This document shows, one piece after another, positions 6,193 through 7,054 of a DNA stretch of 7,054 nt. The stretch covers positions 1 through 7,054 of the forward strand of contig VGHV01000130.1 in assembly GCA_016868095.1 (NCBI GenBank), in the 5' to 3' direction. Source of the DNA: Betaproteobacteria bacterium (GTDB lineage Bacteria > Pseudomonadota > Gammaproteobacteria > Burkholderiales > Burkholderiaceae_E). The position numbers were made by a program, and so were the translations under genes. The notes under the pieces are model-generated. The model made no database searches. It saw nothing but the letters and a program-made list of their open reading frames with translations, and had not been told where the DNA came from. Every line of letters begins with the position of its first letter. Position 1 is the stretch's first letter.

Positions 6193-6795
6193 ATGAGCGA
6201 AAACAGCAATCCGAGTGACGGATCCCGACGTACCGCCCTGGCCCTAACCGCTGCCGCTGGCGCGGTAGGCGGCGCAGCGGTGGCATTGCCTTTTGTACTT
6301 ACCTTCCAGCCTTCCGAGCGAGCTAAGGCGGCCGGGGCACCGGTTGAAGTCGATATTGGCGACTTAAAGCCTGGCGAGCTGCGGCGCGTTGAGTGGCGCG
6401 GTAAGCCGGTATGGGTGTTGCGGCGCACGCCAGAGATGCTTGAGACCTTAAAGAGCACCACGCCTAAGCTTGCAGACCCGGATTCAAAGCGCAAGGACTA
6501 TCCCACGCCTAGCTGGGCACAAAACGATCACCGCTCCCTAAAGCCTGAGTATTTAGTGGTTGTTGGTATTTGTAGTCATCTGGGTTGTTCACCCAGTGAT
6601 AAGTTTGCAGCTGGCCCCCAGCCTTCCCTGCCCGATGACTGGCCAGGCGGGTGGTTATGTCCTTGCCATGGTTCGACCTTTGATTATTCGGGTCGCGTCT
6701 ACAAGAATATGCCGGCACCCGATAATTTGGAGGTGCCCCCTTATAAATACCTAACAGACACACGTCTCTTGATTGGTGAGTCTGACGCAGCTTAG
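6193..6795 (+). CDS. petA: PetA, Rieske iron-sulphur subunit of the cytochrome bc1 complex
   Basis: Ubiquinol-cytochrome c reductase Fe-S subunit that carries electrons from ubiquinol to cytochrome c1. The protein is 200 residues from ATG 6193; a TTG at 6181 would add four residues. A twin-arginine signal is visible: GSRRTALAL (10-18) followed by a hydrophobic span to about 38, which in this family stays as the membrane anchor. The Rieske cluster has box I CSHLGC (C127, H129, C132) and box II CPCHGSTF (C156, C158, H159); C127, H129, C156 and H159 should bind 2Fe-2S, with C132-C158 as disulphide. Box I has Ser where CTHLGC is the usual form. The segments DPDSKRKDYPTPSWA and NLEVPPYKYL fit proteobacterial PetA. 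The ribosome site is weak. petB follows after 138 bp. Confidence 0.97.
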   Translation: MSENSNPSDGSRRTALALTAAAGAVGGAAVALPFVLTFQPSERAKAAGAPVEVDIGDLKPGELRRVEWRGKPVWVLRRTPEMLETLKSTTPKLADPDSKRKDYPTPSWAQNDHRSLKPEYLVVVGICSHLGCSPSDKFAAGPQPSLPDDWPGGWLCPCHGSTFDYSGRVYKNMPAPDNLEVPPYKYLTDTRLLIGESDAA

Positions 6796-6807
6796 CGCTG
6801 GCTCTCA

Positions 6808-6857
6808 CTCACAGCTCTGTTGCCGTCTTTCGCTTGAGTGGCGCAACAGAGTGTGGG
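6808..6857 (+). other. Long hairpin in the petA-petB gap
   Basis: CTCTGTTGC (6815-6823) pairs perfectly with GCAACAGAG (6843-6851). Skipping a bulged G at 6814, CACA (6810-6813) pairs with TGTG (6852-6855), then a T-G and a C-G pair, for 15 pairs in all around a 19-nt loop (6824-6842). It starts 12 nt after the petA stop. No T-tract follows, so it is more likely an mRNA-stability, processing or attenuating element than a classic terminator. Confidence 0.7.
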
Positions 6858-6859
6858 CA

Positions 6860-6873
6860 AGGCTGAGAAGCCT
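6860..6873 (+). other. Second small hairpin with GAGA tetraloop
   Basis: AGGCT (6860-6864) pairs with AGCCT (6869-6873) around GAGA, a GNRA-type loop that gives extra stability in RNA. It follows the larger petA-petB hairpin by two bases, so the two could stack. No T-tract follows. Confidence 0.5.
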
Positions 6874-6921
6874 GCAACATGTTTGACCTATTTCGGTATG
6901 TAGCGGTAAACGTAGGACATT

Positions 6922-6927
6922 GAGGAG
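6922..6927 (+). promoter_or_regulatory. Ribosome binding site of petB
   Basis: GAGGAG sits 6 nt before ATG 6934 and fixes that start. It is far stronger than the site before petA, which, with the hairpins upstream, suggests independent control of petB translation. Confidence 0.75.
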
Positions 6928-6933
6928 CACCAC

Positions 6934-7054
6934 ATGGCAAAGGACAAGCAAGTCGAGACCACCGGGATGATGGGCTGGATTGACGCACGCTTTCCCCTAA
7001 CACCGCTCATTAAAGAGCACCTGACCGAGTACTACGCACCAAAGAACTTCAACT
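6934..7054 (+). CDS. petB: PetB, cytochrome b of the bc1 complex, 3' end cut by window
   Basis: Only the first 40 codons are present. The haem-bearing integral subunit of the bc1 complex contains the two quinone sites, but all of those parts lie beyond the window. The visible sequence has a short variable start (MAKDKQVETTGMM), then GWIDARFPLTPLIKEHLTEY and YAPKNFN, the conserved N-terminal amphipathic region just before the first membrane helix of cytochrome b. Position directly after petA, in the order petA-petB(-petC), supports the call. The start is set by GAGGAG 6 nt upstream. Confidence 0.93.
   Translation, partial: MAKDKQVETTGMMGWIDARFPLTPLIKEHLTEYYAPKNFN

Noticed and set aside
6883..6912. 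TTGACC (6883-6888) with TAAACG (6907-6912) as a petB promoter
   Set aside because: The -10 matches only about 3 of 6 positions and the spacing is 18 bp; too weak to annotate.

Overview
The window reads as an ordinary, vertically inherited stretch of a betaproteobacterial chromosome, most likely from the order Burkholderiales. The basis is gene order (his genes with separate hisI and hisE, then hinT, tatABC, a convergent membrane-anchored S1C protease, a Nif3-like gene, petA and petB), family-typical protein sequences and moderate GC. I remember this order as common in that group, but could not check it, and I do not assign a genus. I see no mobile element, CRISPR array, tRNA or rRNA. The longest gap between genes is 138 bp.

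Region 1 (1-4194, + strand) is a compact run of eight genes: hisA (5' end outside the window), hisF, hisI, hisE, hinT, tatA, tatB, tatC. Gaps are 69, 62, 13, -4, 2, 96 and 2 bp, so one or a few overlapping transcripts are likely. HisI and HisE carry out the second and third steps of histidine synthesis, HisA the isomerisation, and HisF is the ammonia-using cyclase half of IGP synthase. HinT is a purine phosphoramidase. TatABC form the twin-arginine translocase. Several starts here were reset from the longest reading frame on family alignment: hisF to GTG 625 and hisI to ATG 1449.

Region 2 (4195-5370, - strand) is an HtrA/DegS-type periplasmic serine protease with an N-terminal membrane anchor, a full His-Asp-Ser triad and one PDZ domain. 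Its stop codon abuts the tatC stop with no bases between. A GC-rich hairpin that may end the tat transcript lies inside its last codons.

Region 3 (5371-7054, + strand) holds a Nif3/YbgI-like dinuclear-metal protein, petA (Rieske iron-sulphur protein) and the first 40 codons of petB (cytochrome b). PetA carries a twin-arginine signal and is therefore a likely client of the translocase encoded 2 kb away. The Nif3-like gene and the protease are divergent with start codons back to back (CAT|ATG) inside a palindrome, so each promoter must lie in the other gene. The petA-petB gap holds two hairpins without U-tracts.

No undescribed multi-gene system is evident. The items worth a second look are junction architectures: the shared start, the shared stop with embedded hairpin, the petA-petB hairpins, a small overlapping ORF with an internal repeat before hisF, and a tandem repeat in the TatC tail.
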